This document shows, piece after piece, positions 1-8,200 of a stretch of DNA of 64,000 nucleotides (the stretch's first letter is position 1; every line of letters starts with the position of its first letter). The translations under genes were made by a program, and so were the position numbers. The stretch comes from Bin5 sp965242905 (GTDB lineage Bacteria; Chloroflexota; Anaerolineae; Caldilineales; Caldilineaceae). The DNA lies in NCBI GenBank assembly GCA_965242905.1, contig CBDETM010000002.1, positions 1,178,001 through 1,242,000 of the forward strand, in the 5' to 3' direction. The notes under the pieces were generated by a model that was not told where the DNA came from, did not search any database, and saw only the letters and a list, made by a program, of their open reading frames with translations.

Positions 1-930
1 GTGTTGCAGAGCGTTGACGTGCCGACACCTGAGCCGGGTGCGGGGGAAGCGCGCGTAAAGATCGAGGTGGCAGGCGTCAACTTTATCGACACCTATCACC
101 GGCGTGGTTGGTATCCGTTGCCGCTGCCCTTCACCCCCGGAGTCGAAGGCGCGGGGGTTGTCGATGCCGTGGGCGAGGGCGTAACCGAAGCAACGGTCGG
201 CGATGCCGTGGCTTACGGGATGTCGACTGGATCCTATGCCGAGTACGCCATCGTTCCCTCGAAGAATCTGGTCCACCGTCCGGATGGCGTGGATGCCCAG
301 CACGGGGCGGCGGCGATGATCCAGGGGCTGACCGCCCACTACCTCGCGTGCAGCACCTATCCGCTCAAGCCGGGCGATACCTGCCTGGTGCATGCCGCGG
401 CCGGCGGCACAGGGGCTCTGCTGGTACAGATCGCCAAACTGCGCGGCGCGCGTGTGCTCGGAACGGTTTCCACCGAGGAGAAGGCGCGCATCGCCAAGGC
501 GGCCGGTGCAGATGCTACGATCCGCTACACAGAAGTAGACTTTGCGGAAGCGGTGCGCGATCTGACCGGCGGCGAAGGTGTCGAGGTCGTGTACGATTCG
601 GTCGGCATCGCTACTTTCGACAAGAGCCTGGACTGCCTGAAGCCGCGCGGCTATATGGTACTGTTCGGCCAGGCGAGCGGCGTTGTTCCCTCAATCGACC
701 CGCAGATACTCAACCAGAAGGGCTCGCTCTTCCTGACGCGACCGACGCTGGCCTCCCATATGCTCACGCGATCGGAGTTGGAGGGCCGCGCCAATGACAT
801 TTTCAGCTGGATCGCGGAGGGTAAGCTGGAGATCCGCATCGACCGCACATTCCCTCTCGACGATGCCGAGGGCGCACATACATACCTGGAAGCGCGCCAG
901 ACCAAGGGCAAGGTTCTGTTAACGACTTAA
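1..930 (+). CDS. Zinc-independent quinone oxidoreductase, 5' end cut by the window
   Basis: Medium-chain dehydrogenase/reductase of the NADPH:quinone oxidoreductase type. The GroES-like N-terminal half (about residues 10-110) leads into a Rossmann domain with the AAAGGTG nucleotide-binding loop at residues 133-139. The Cys/His ligands of zinc alcohol dehydrogenases are absent. The frame is open at base 1. The first residues (VLQSVDVPTPEPG) match the family about a dozen residues in, so the true start is almost certainly upstream and the GTG at base 1 is not a real start. It is followed 19 bp later by the GlcF-like gene. The substrate is not predictable; reduction of quinones or other enones with NADPH is what the family does. 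Confidence 0.85.
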   Translation: MLQSVDVPTPEPGAGEARVKIEVAGVNFIDTYHRRGWYPLPLPFTPGVEGAGVVDAVGEGVTEATVGDAVAYGMSTGSYAEYAIVPSKNLVHRPDGVDAQHGAAAMIQGLTAHYLACSTYPLKPGDTCLVHAAAGGTGALLVQIAKLRGARVLGTVSTEEKARIAKAAGADATIRYTEVDFAEAVRDLTGGEGVEVVYDSVGIATFDKSLDCLKPRGYMVLFGQASGVVPSIDPQILNQKGSLFLTRPTLASHMLTRSELEGRANDIFSWIAEGKLEIRIDRTFPLDDAEGAHTYLEARQTKGKVLLTT

Positions 931-949
931 CGCCAGAGACTGCAATCCC

Positions 950-2206
950 ATGCGCCACTCGATACCGGTAGACTCTCTCGGTCCCCAAGCCCCGTCAATG
1001 GCGGAAGCCGTCGCCAACTGCGTCCATTGCGGCTTCTGTCTGCCGGCCTGCCCGACATACCTGGCGTTGGGGGAGGAGATGGACTCGCCGCGCGGGCGCA
1101 TCATTCTGATGAAGGGCGCGCTGGAAGGTGAGCTGTCCCAGGAGGAGGTGCTGCCGCACGTAGACCGATGCCTGGGCTGCCTGGCCTGCGTCACGGCGTG
1201 CCCTTCTGGGGTCGAGTACGGGGAACTGCTCACACCTTTTCGGGAGATGACGGAAAAAAGGCGTAGCCGTTCCGCAATGGAGGAATTGTCTCGCACGCTG
1301 ACCAACCAGACGCTCCCCTACCCCGGACGATTCCGCGCCGCAGCAATATTGGGGCGCTATACGAAATTTCTCAAACCGTTCCTGCCCGCGGCGCTGCAAA
1401 CGATGCTTGATCTGCTGCCCGAACGGTTGCCGCCGCGCGTCGCTCTGCCGCGACTGGCGCCGGCTCGGGGGGAGCAGCGGGCGCGAGTTGCGCTGCTGAG
1501 CGGCTGCGCCCAACAAGTGCTAGCCCCTGGGATCAACAGCGCCACCGTCGAGGTTTTGACCAGCAATGGTGTAGAAGTGGTCATCCCGCCGCGCCAAGTT
1601 TGTTGCGGCGCACTTTCGATGCATACCGGCGCGGCAGACCAGGCGCGGGCGCTGGCCCGACGCAACTTCGACGCGTTCAACCTGGACGACCTCGATGCAG
1701 TGGTGACCAACGCGGCTGGTTGTGGTTCCGGCATGCACGAGTACCCTTTGCTGTTTGCAGGCGAGGCAGAAGAGCAGGCGGCGCGAGAGTTCGCCGACAA
1801 GGTGCAGGATTTGACGGTCTTCCTGGACGCACTCGGCATCGAGCCGCCGCCTGCATTGCCTGCGCCGATGACGGTCGCGTATCACGACGCCTGCCATCTT
1901 GCGCACGCGCAGGGCGTGACGGACGCGCCGCGCCGTCTGCTGGGGGCGATACAGAATCTTACTCTTGTTCCGATTCCCGAGGGGGAGATCTGCTGTGGGT
2001 CGGCGGGGAGCTATAATATCGAACAGCCGGAGATTGCCGCCCAGCTGGGCCAGCGCAAGGCCGAAGCCATTCTCGGAACCGGCGCGCAGGCCGTGGTCAC
2101 CGGCAACATCGGCTGCATGACCCAGATCGACAACCACCTGCGGCGGCTTGGGAAGCACTTGCGCATTTATCACACCGTAGAGCTTCTTACCGGAAGCGAA
2201 GAGTGA
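950..2206 (+). CDS. glcF: Glycolate oxidase iron-sulfur subunit (GlcF-like)
   Basis: Fe-S subunit of glycolate/D-lactate-type dehydrogenases, which passes electrons from a flavoprotein partner to the membrane quinone pool. Two ferredoxin-type clusters are visible: Cys24, Cys27, Cys30 and Cys34, then Cys74, Cys77, Cys80 and Cys84. Two CCG domains follow, each with a CCG core (CCGALSMHTG and CCGSAGSYN). At 418 residues it has normal GlcF length. No GlcD or GlcE flavoprotein gene is downstream; if present it should lie upstream, outside the window. A weak ribosome site precedes the ATG. A related heterodisulfide-reductase-like Fe-S subunit is the alternative reading. Confidence 0.88.
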   Translation: MRHSIPVDSLGPQAPSMAEAVANCVHCGFCLPACPTYLALGEEMDSPRGRIILMKGALEGELSQEEVLPHVDRCLGCLACVTACPSGVEYGELLTPFREMTEKRRSRSAMEELSRTLTNQTLPYPGRFRAAAILGRYTKFLKPFLPAALQTMLDLLPERLPPRVALPRLAPARGEQRARVALLSGCAQQVLAPGINSATVEVLTSNGVEVVIPPRQVCCGALSMHTGAADQARALARRNFDAFNLDDLDAVVTNAAGCGSGMHEYPLLFAGEAEEQAAREFADKVQDLTVFLDALGIEPPPALPAPMTVAYHDACHLAHAQGVTDAPRRLLGAIQNLTLVPIPEGEICCGSAGSYNIEQPEIAAQLGQRKAEAILGTGAQAVVTGNIGCMTQIDNHLRRLGKHLRIYHTVELLTGSEE

Positions 2207-2234
2207 TCAGGGGGCAGCGGAAGTTCTCCTGCGA

Positions 2235-2570
2235 TTAGCGAATATACTGTTCGCCGCGCACGCGAGACGGGTACTCGGTTCTTAACCAATCGTCAACCAC
2301 CTCTTGCAGCCCGTTTAATCCACCTTGTCTAACCTGATAGTCGAAGCAGCCAACCAGAATGGGGAAGCCTGTGCTAAAGGTCAGGTCGGCGCACAGTTGC
2401 TTAAGGCGTTGACGGACTTGCCCGCCGCTTTCTGTTCCGGATGCGAGTCAGCGCGAGAAGGCGATTGGGCGCAGCACATCTGCTGTTCCACCCCGGCATC
2501 TGACCTTCGCCGATTCATCCGTCTCCATCCGAAACCGCGCCCGAAATGGACGCAACTGGTCCGTAGTTGA
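2235..2570 (-). pseudogene. Possible decayed ORF with an in-frame stop, family unknown
   Basis: Read on the minus strand, this interval gives about 110 codons of protein-like sequence interrupted by one TGA at 2448-2450. The upstream part contains LRPFRARFRMETDES and the downstream part contains TFSTGFPILVGCFDYQ and EVVDDWLRTEYPSR, ending in TAA at 2235-2237. A potential ATG lies at 2526-2528, but no ribosome site is obvious. The composition looks like a genuine soluble protein rather than chance. I do not recognise the family. A competing forward frame (2325-2570, TTG start) looks less protein-like. This is either a pseudogene, a sequencing error in a small real gene, or chance. Confidence 0.3.
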
Positions 2571-2571
2571 T

Positions 2572-5358
2572 CTACTGGTCGCCTGAACAGATATAGCAGG
2601 AGTCCTGCATCTCCTCTGATAGTTGAAGTTCCAGCCTTACCAATAGCTGCCCGTCTTCGAACTGATTGTCCTCGGCATCATGCGGTCGGAGAGGCAATCG
2701 TTCTCCTGTGGCAAAATCATAGAGTCCAACGCGAAGATGATAGTCTCCTTGTGCAAGATTGCCAGGCAACGTGATTTCTCGCCGGTCGATATAGAGCGCA
2801 TCGCTGTGCCACTGGCTGGTGGGCAGCAGTCCGCCCAAAGGAGGGCCATCGAATTGAGCGATCAGGTCGCCATGGCTGTCCAGCATGTGTATAAAGGTTA
2901 TCCAGTCGTTCGAGACTCCGTCTCCAGTTTCCCAGAAGAGGCGGAGCGCGAGATCTTCACTTTGAGAAGCCAGGTCGTATCCTTGCAAGCGCATGCCGTC
3001 TTCAGTTTCGGCCGGCGATTCAATCTCGGGCCGCACCTGCTGAAACATTCCTGGCCGGACAGGAGCGACTTCAATGTCGCGCAGGGGCATGAGGCCGCTA
3101 TCCGACCCCGTTACGTCCAGTCTTCCATGGGTAGAGGAGGACAATCCCGCTGCCAGCGAAAGTGTCAACGGTGGGACATCCAGAGGAATCGGAAGAAACA
3201 TCGTTTCGATGTAGTACTTATCAGGGTCCCAGATCTTAGTTGGAATACGAATGGTACCCTGAGCGTCGGCGGCCCAAGAGTGTTTCAGAGAAGGCGAATA
3301 CAGGTGGAGCAAAGTGTGCAAATCTTCGTCAATTTTCTGATTCGCCCGCCAGAACAGACGGATGATGATCGATTCACCAGGTTTGGGGGTGGGACTGCTT
3401 AGCAGCTTCCAGCCAAGCAGAGTCATTTGACCCGTGGAAGTGTCTCCAATATTTGTTGGCTCCCCCTGGATGGAGAAGGGCACGTGGCCGGGAGGGGAAT
3501 GCCAGATGTAAGGTCCTTCTGAATACTGGTCTACTGCGTAGCGAGCCAGGAGCACCAGAAAAACGGTGACTGTCATAGGGACCACTACTGTCGGAGAACC
3601 CCGCCTCTCGACATTTGGTGCCTCTCTCCCTTGAACTGCGACGAAGGGTTGACGCTTACGGGCTAGCATTGCAAAACCCGCAGCGGTTATGAAGATCCCG
3701 AAAAGGCTGATGCGCTGTCCCCAGCGCTGCGATGTAGTGCCAGCCCAATGGATTTCAAGTTGCTCTCCGCTTTCAGGTCTCTTTGCAACCTGGGTCCAGC
3801 CTGACGTTCCTTTTTCAAGCTCTGCCCCCTGTCCTGCTGCCCAGCCAGGATGGAAATGTAGCCGGAGCAGAGATGGACCTGACTGGGAGGGCAAGTCTGC
3901 TACGGCTTGGTGAGGGGAGTGCCAGTAAAGTGGTGTTGCCTCAGGTTCCTCCTTCACTCCTTTGGCCAAGTCCATATCGGCACCACGAACCAGGAATTCA
4001 CCGGTGCCAACAATGTAGTCCCAATCGAGAGTTTGCTCCTGACCTGAAATTTCGCTCTTGCCAGGAATGCCTTCAACCGACCAGAAGGAAGTGAACGAGG
4101 CCAGATTCGGAAAAAGATAAGGAAACGCGGGCAAGATGGAGCCAAAGAGCAGGAGGAATGCTGGAATCCATCGATGCCTACCTGGCCAGACGTCCACCGC
4201 CAGCGCGGCTGCAGAAAGGGAGCCTATTGTTGCGAACGGCAGCAGCCGAAAACGAAACTGGAGAAAGTGCAGCCATGGCAGGGAATCCCAGACTGGCTCA
4301 GAAATGGGCATCGTAAGAGCCAAAAAGAACAGTGCCAAGAGGCAGCCGGCGAGGCCCCAAAGCCTTCGTTCGCGAGACCTCGCAAAAACTGAACTGATCA
4401 GACACAATCCCAGGGCCAGCCACTGGATTACGCCAAAAGTGAAGGCAGGAGGCATCAAGGGATTCCCCGCGCTGCTGTCCAGAAAGGCCGGCTGGAAAGA
4501 TGTAAGCTCAAGCAAACTATAGAAGCCTGCCTTGTAGTTGATCCTGACGTTGAGCGCGTTCTCGAACTGCACAAAGGGTAGGTCGACGAGGGCAGGCATC
4601 CAGAAGGCGGCCGTAACTGAAGCCGCAACAAGGGCGGCCAGAGCGCAACGCAGCAACCCGCCAACGCTACGGTAGACCAGGGCCAGAAGGAGCCAGTTGA
4701 GCAACAGAATGACCGCTCCCATGATCGCGGTCAAGTTGTGGCTGAGCACCAAGGCCGAAAGTGCGACCACAGCAGACAGCCAGTACCATGGAGTCGGCCG
4801 GAAGTGAAGAGCCGTTACTGCCCACAGACAGACCGGCAGCAGCAGGAGGGCCAACATCTGTGGGTAATCACCCAGGTAGTAGTACTCTGCAAAGATGAAA
4901 TGGGGTTGAGCAAGGAATAGGGCGGCGCCTGCCAGGGCTGCAGGCTGGCTGAATATCCTTTTGAGCCAGCCGTATACCCCCACTCCTGAAAGAAAAAACG
5001 CGCAGGCGATCACTATCCGAAAGGCAGTGTCCAGACGGATACCTGTCCAGTGAACTGCTGCGATAAGCCAATACAGACCTGGACTGTAGTGGTGGAAGAC
5101 TGGGGCGCCCAGACCACGGTAAACATCAGGGACCCAACGCGGCCATATCACGCCTTGTTCAAAGGATTGCTCTACAGCAGCCGCGCGCAGAATGTGGATT
5201 CTCAGGTCCGAGTTGCCCCCTGGGATTCCTTGCGGATGCCAGAGGGGGCCAATGAAGAGCGCCGTTAGTATAGCTATGAATGAAATAACTGTCAGAGTCT
5301 GAAGCCAGCCTCCTGTGGTGATGGCTCCAGGCGCCTTTGAGTCTAAGGTCTTCTGCAT
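2572..5358 (-). CDS. Large polytopic membrane protein, GT-C-like (6-pyruvoyl-tetrahydropterin-synthase-related membrane family)
   Basis: A 928-residue protein. About ten hydrophobic segments fill residues 20-410, including long Leu/Ala-rich helices. An extracytoplasmic stretch follows (about 430-560), then two more membrane helices (about 565 and 605), and a C-terminal soluble region of about 300 residues that looks beta-rich. The N-terminal pattern (a short loop with NSD, then an HxYSPGLYW-like motif) resembles membrane proteins annotated in Chloroflexota as 6-PTP-synthase-related or YfhO-like, which are thought to be lipid-linked-sugar glycosyltransferases. Neither donor nor acceptor can be predicted. 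It stands alone; the next minus-strand gene starts 1.3 kb upstream. Confidence 0.7.
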   Translation of the reverse strand: MQKTLDSKAPGAITTGGWLQTLTVISFIAILTALFIGPLWHPQGIPGGNSDLRIHILRAAAVEQSFEQGVIWPRWVPDVYRGLGAPVFHHYSPGLYWLIAAVHWTGIRLDTAFRIVIACAFFLSGVGVYGWLKRIFSQPAALAGAALFLAQPHFIFAEYYYLGDYPQMLALLLLPVCLWAVTALHFRPTPWYWLSAVVALSALVLSHNLTAIMGAVILLLNWLLLALVYRSVGGLLRCALAALVAASVTAAFWMPALVDLPFVQFENALNVRINYKAGFYSLLELTSFQPAFLDSSAGNPLMPPAFTFGVIQWLALGLCLISSVFARSRERRLWGLAGCLLALFFLALTMPISEPVWDSLPWLHFLQFRFRLLPFATIGSLSAAALAVDVWPGRHRWIPAFLLLFGSILPAFPYLFPNLASFTSFWSVEGIPGKSEISGQEQTLDWDYIVGTGEFLVRGADMDLAKGVKEEPEATPLYWHSPHQAVADLPSQSGPSLLRLHFHPGWAAGQGAELEKGTSGWTQVAKRPESGEQLEIHWAGTTSQRWGQRISLFGIFITAAGFAMLARKRQPFVAVQGREAPNVERRGSPTVVVPMTVTVFLVLLARYAVDQYSEGPYIWHSPPGHVPFSIQGEPTNIGDTSTGQMTLLGWKLLSSPTPKPGESIIIRLFWRANQKIDEDLHTLLHLYSPSLKHSWAADAQGTIRIPTKIWDPDKYYIETMFLPIPLDVPPLTLSLAAGLSSSTHGRLDVTGSDSGLMPLRDIEVAPVRPGMFQQVRPEIESPAETEDGMRLQGYDLASQSEDLALRLFWETGDGVSNDWITFIHMLDSHGDLIAQFDGPPLGGLLPTSQWHSDALYIDRREITLPGNLAQGDYHLRVGLYDFATGERLPLRPHDAEDNQFEDGQLLVRLELQLSEEMQDSCYICSGDQ

Positions 5359-5718
5359 GGGGAATTTGGTTGGCTCGGCGAGGAAGGTTTGTCAGGTAGC
5401 TTAACGGCCCAAACGGGCATTCACCGTTGTACTGCCTTTCAGAGTATACATTTCTACTGTGAGAGCAGTCAAAAGGGGCAAGGAAATCGTGCCGTGTTGC
5501 CTTCGAGGAGTTGGAGGCCTGGCCTGACACAGCACAGGGTTCCTCCGGCGGACTGCCAGCAGAGTAGCTCCCAGGAGACGAGCACGGTTCTTGCGCGGAG
5601 TTTCAGATACCGTCACTGAAGTCGCGATGAGCGCGGCCACAGCCTTCGCGCATTGCCTGACCTTGGCCTCTCGGAATCTGAGCAAGTCGGGCCAGCCTGG
5701 CGTGACACTGCTTGTATT
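5359..5718. other. Intergenic stretch, no gene recognised
   Basis: These 360 bases lie between two minus-strand genes. Both strands have short open frames, the longest being a minus-strand 94-codon frame at 5401-5685 with a TTG start and no ribosome site. Its Arg/Ala-rich translation matches nothing I know. No hairpin with a T-tract and no repeat was seen. It probably holds the promoter of the membrane-protein gene. Confidence 0.4.
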
Positions 5719-6624
5719 TCAGTCGACTAGAATGGGATAACCTGAGCTACGGGTCAGTTCGGCGTATAATTGACTCAGTCGTTTGGTGACTGGCCCGCCG
5801 TCTCCTGCCCCAATTGTGCGTCCGTCCAACTCGGTCACAGGTGTTAATTCGCCCATCGTGCCGGTACAGAACAACTCATCGGCCCGGTATAGCTCGGGCA
5901 GGGAAATATCGCGCACTTCCGCGAGAATTCGATGTGTCCGGCACAGGTCCAGCACAGTGGCGCGGGTGATTCCTTCGGGGCAGGAGTGGGTGTGGGAGGT
6001 CGCAACGATACCGCGTTTGACCAGGAAGAGATGGGTGGCATTGGTTTCGGCGACAAAACCGTTCGTATCCAGCATCACCGCATCGTCGACGCCGGCGGTG
6101 TTGGCCTGGATTTTGGCCAGAATCGAGTTGAGCATATTGCAGGAGTGAATGTTCTGGTCCAGACAGTCCGGGGGGATGCGACGAATGCCGGAGGTGATCA
6201 GGCGGATGCCGCCGTGGTCGTAGACCGGCGGCTTGTGTTCGGCCAGGACGATCAGCGTTGTGCCGCTCGTATTGATGCGGGGATCCATACCGCTTGTGTA
6301 CTTGACGCCGCGCGTAAGTGTAAGGCGAACGTGGACGTTGTCCTGCATTTCATTGGCTTTAAGCGTTCGCCGCACCTGATCCACGATCTCCTCATTCGAA
6401 GGAACGCCTTCGTAGGCAAGGGCCTTTGCGCCGTCCTGGAGCCGGTCCAGATGCTCCTCCAGTTTGAAGATACGCCCGTCGTAGAGTCGCAGGCCCTCCC
6501 AGACGGCGTCGCCATTTTGCACGGAGGAGTCGAAAGGGCTGACTCCGGCCTCGTCCCTGTGAACGAGTTGCCCGTTGATGTTGACCAGAAGATGGCGATT
6601 GGCTTCGTAGAATCTCTGCAGCAT
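5719..6624 (-). CDS. Class IV aminotransferase-like protein, homologous to the C-terminal half of plant BCAT-like proteins
   Basis: Fold-type IV PLP protein of the branched-chain/D-amino-acid aminotransferase family, 301 residues. Typical blocks are present: NGDAVWEGLRLYDGRIFKLEEHLDRL near the N terminus, RLTLTRG, LAKIQAN, ETNATHLFLV, CPEGITRATV and TGTMGELTPV near the C terminus. The position of the PLP-binding lysine (IKSLN in D-amino-acid aminotransferase) reads NIHSCN here, so residue 160 is His. From memory, the plant branched-chain-aminotransferase-like proteins also carry His there. The enzyme may therefore not be a standard transaminase. It starts 50 bp after the sulfotransferase-like gene and ends the operon. 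Confidence 0.8.
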   Translation of the reverse strand: MLQRFYEANRHLLVNINGQLVHRDEAGVSPFDSSVQNGDAVWEGLRLYDGRIFKLEEHLDRLQDGAKALAYEGVPSNEEIVDQVRRTLKANEMQDNVHVRLTLTRGVKYTSGMDPRINTSGTTLIVLAEHKPPVYDHGGIRLITSGIRRIPPDCLDQNIHSCNMLNSILAKIQANTAGVDDAVMLDTNGFVAETNATHLFLVKRGIVATSHTHSCPEGITRATVLDLCRTHRILAEVRDISLPELYRADELFCTGTMGELTPVTELDGRTIGAGDGGPVTKRLSQLYAELTRSSGYPILVD

Positions 6625-6674
6625 TTTTCAGTACTCCAAAGGTCAACGGACTGCGCGTCCAACCCCGCCACTGT

Positions 6675-7430
6675 TCACTGACTGCGATCCCTCGTCGTAA
6701 GGCGGAAACGGTAAAGTTCCTGGTAGGCTTCCTGTGCCTCGGCGAGAAGGTCCTGTAGTTGCGGGGGTACGGCTTCGTTCTTGGGACGGTAGGGAGCGAA
6801 GCCGGTTGATCTTTCCACGGCTGCGTACCAATAGGGCGCCCAGACGCCGTCGCTGCCGCGGCGGCCCGGCGGCCAGGAGAGCATCCGCTCGGAGAAGGGC
6901 ACTGACACTGCTTTACATAACAGCTTGAGAGTGCCGCCGGGGTCCTCCAACACGTCCTGGCTGTCTAAGACCGGAGGAATCGAGCCTGAGTTGCCGCGGA
7001 CGGTTTCAAACAGCCGCAGCAGTTGAGGGAAACCGAGATCCAAGAGCGTGGGCTGGGCCCGCACCTTGATATAAGAGGTGATCACCTCAACCGGCGACCG
7101 GATCAGAAAGCAGTTGGTCAGCTTGTCCAGCCAGTCCAGCTCGATATGGTCCAACATGTGATGGGCCATATGCTTCTGGTACCAGATCGTCGCGCCTTCG
7201 GGCAGATGGTCTTCGGTTAGCGTGCGAGCAACGAGGCGCCAGTCGGTCTCATAACTGGCGATGATTTCTTCACTCGCTGGATGGTCGATGCCGGTGACGT
7301 GCAGGTAATGAGCATAAAACGGCTCGTCAATCACGATCGTGTCCGGGCGATTTTCCCAGGCACGCATGAGTGCCGTTGAAATGGTGCGCGGCGCACACCA
7401 CATGGCAATCCGAGTCATTTTAGTCCTCAA
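6675..7430 (-). CDS. Sulfotransferase-like protein, homologous to the N-terminal half of plant BCAT-like proteins
   Basis: A 251-residue protein of the P-loop sulfotransferase superfamily. The 5'-phosphosulfate-binding loop reads APRTISTALMR (residues 13-23) and the 3'-phosphate motif reads RSPVEVITSY (111-120), as in PAPS-dependent sulfotransferases. The C-terminal part contains DGVWAPYWYAAVERSTGF, close to what I recall of the sulfotransferase-like half of the plant fused proteins. It lies 44 bp after the unknown gene upstream and 50 bp before the aminotransferase-like gene, so co-transcription is likely. The substrate is unknown. Whether it transfers sulfate at all is inference from the two motifs. 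Confidence 0.75.
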   Translation of the reverse strand: MRTKMTRIAMWCAPRTISTALMRAWENRPDTIVIDEPFYAHYLHVTGIDHPASEEIIASYETDWRLVARTLTEDHLPEGATIWYQKHMAHHMLDHIELDWLDKLTNCFLIRSPVEVITSYIKVRAQPTLLDLGFPQLLRLFETVRGNSGSIPPVLDSQDVLEDPGGTLKLLCKAVSVPFSERMLSWPPGRRGSDGVWAPYWYAAVERSTGFAPYRPKNEAVPPQLQDLLAEAQEAYQELYRFRLTTRDRSQ

Positions 7431-7474
7431 ACTGCAGTGGATATGGGTTGGTAGTACGAAATCCGCTGTTCTAT

Positions 7475-8200
7475 CTAGCTATCGACCACGCCCGTTGTCG
7501 CCTTCATCCATCTTGCCAGTGTTTCTGCCAGCAGACAGAAACGTCCGAGGCTGGCGAGAGTGTAGGAATCGCAACTCAAGATGGTATGCGTCGTCTTGGA
7601 CTCACCTTCCAGCAGTTCGAGACGGACATATCCGCGCCGTACCTGGTCTCCCGCGCCGTTTCCCTCATTCTCACGGGGGTGGATTCCCGCAATTGAGCCA
7701 TTTCTTCCATTTTCGAAGTGCAGGTGGGCGAGTTCACCGTTGTGAACGCCTAGAGACGATTCGTGTTCCTCATCGAGAACAGGTTGAGCGATGATACTAT
7801 GGCCCAGACTGTGCTCCTCTTGTTCTTCTCCAATCAGGGAGCCCGTCGACTCTCTTGGATCAGTTCTTGCAGGGGAAAGGGAGTCCCAGGTTGAGATCCT
7901 GGCCACCTGTTCGGCGGGCTCAGTGTCCCGGTGAGACTGCGCAATACTCTTGCGGTAACTGATCTGCAGTTTACAGGGCTCACTGACTTGCCAGGAAACA
8001 ACTCCGTCGCGTGTCTGGATGCAGGCGACCCGGCTTCGCAGATGGTAGCGAAGGGTCACCAGATCATCCCCATCCACTTCCAGACTCGTCATTTCTCGCC
8101 GCAGATTCGGCGGCAGCGACTTCGACAGTCGCGGCAGGGAAGTCGAAGGAAATGCATAGGATCGTATTCGCACGAACTCTCTATCGATCAACCTAATCAT
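7475..8200 (-). CDS. Hypothetical protein coupled to oligopeptidase B
   Basis: A 241-residue frame of unrecognised family. Its ATG overlaps the TGA of the oligopeptidase gene (ATGA at 8197-8200), which implies translational coupling and is the main support for it being real. The N-terminal 90 residues look like a compact domain with alternating charged and hydrophobic residues. The middle is rich in Glu, Ser and His, and the C terminus carries a hydrophobic helix-like LASLGRFCLLAETLARWM segment. There is no signal peptide. The next operon gene begins 44 bp downstream. It may be a lineage-specific protein. Confidence 0.55.
   Translation of the reverse strand: MIRLIDREFVRIRSYAFPSTSLPRLSKSLPPNLRREMTSLEVDGDDLVTLRYHLRSRVACIQTRDGVVSWQVSEPCKLQISYRKSIAQSHRDTEPAEQVARISTWDSLSPARTDPRESTGSLIGEEQEEHSLGHSIIAQPVLDEEHESSLGVHNGELAHLHFENGRNGSIAGIHPRENEGNGAGDQVRRGYVRLELLEGESKTTHTILSCDSYTLASLGRFCLLAETLARWMKATTGVVDS

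Noticed and set aside
2325..2570. Plus-strand 81-codon ORF with TTG start
   Set aside because: No ribosome site and no protein-like composition; the minus-strand frame here reads better.
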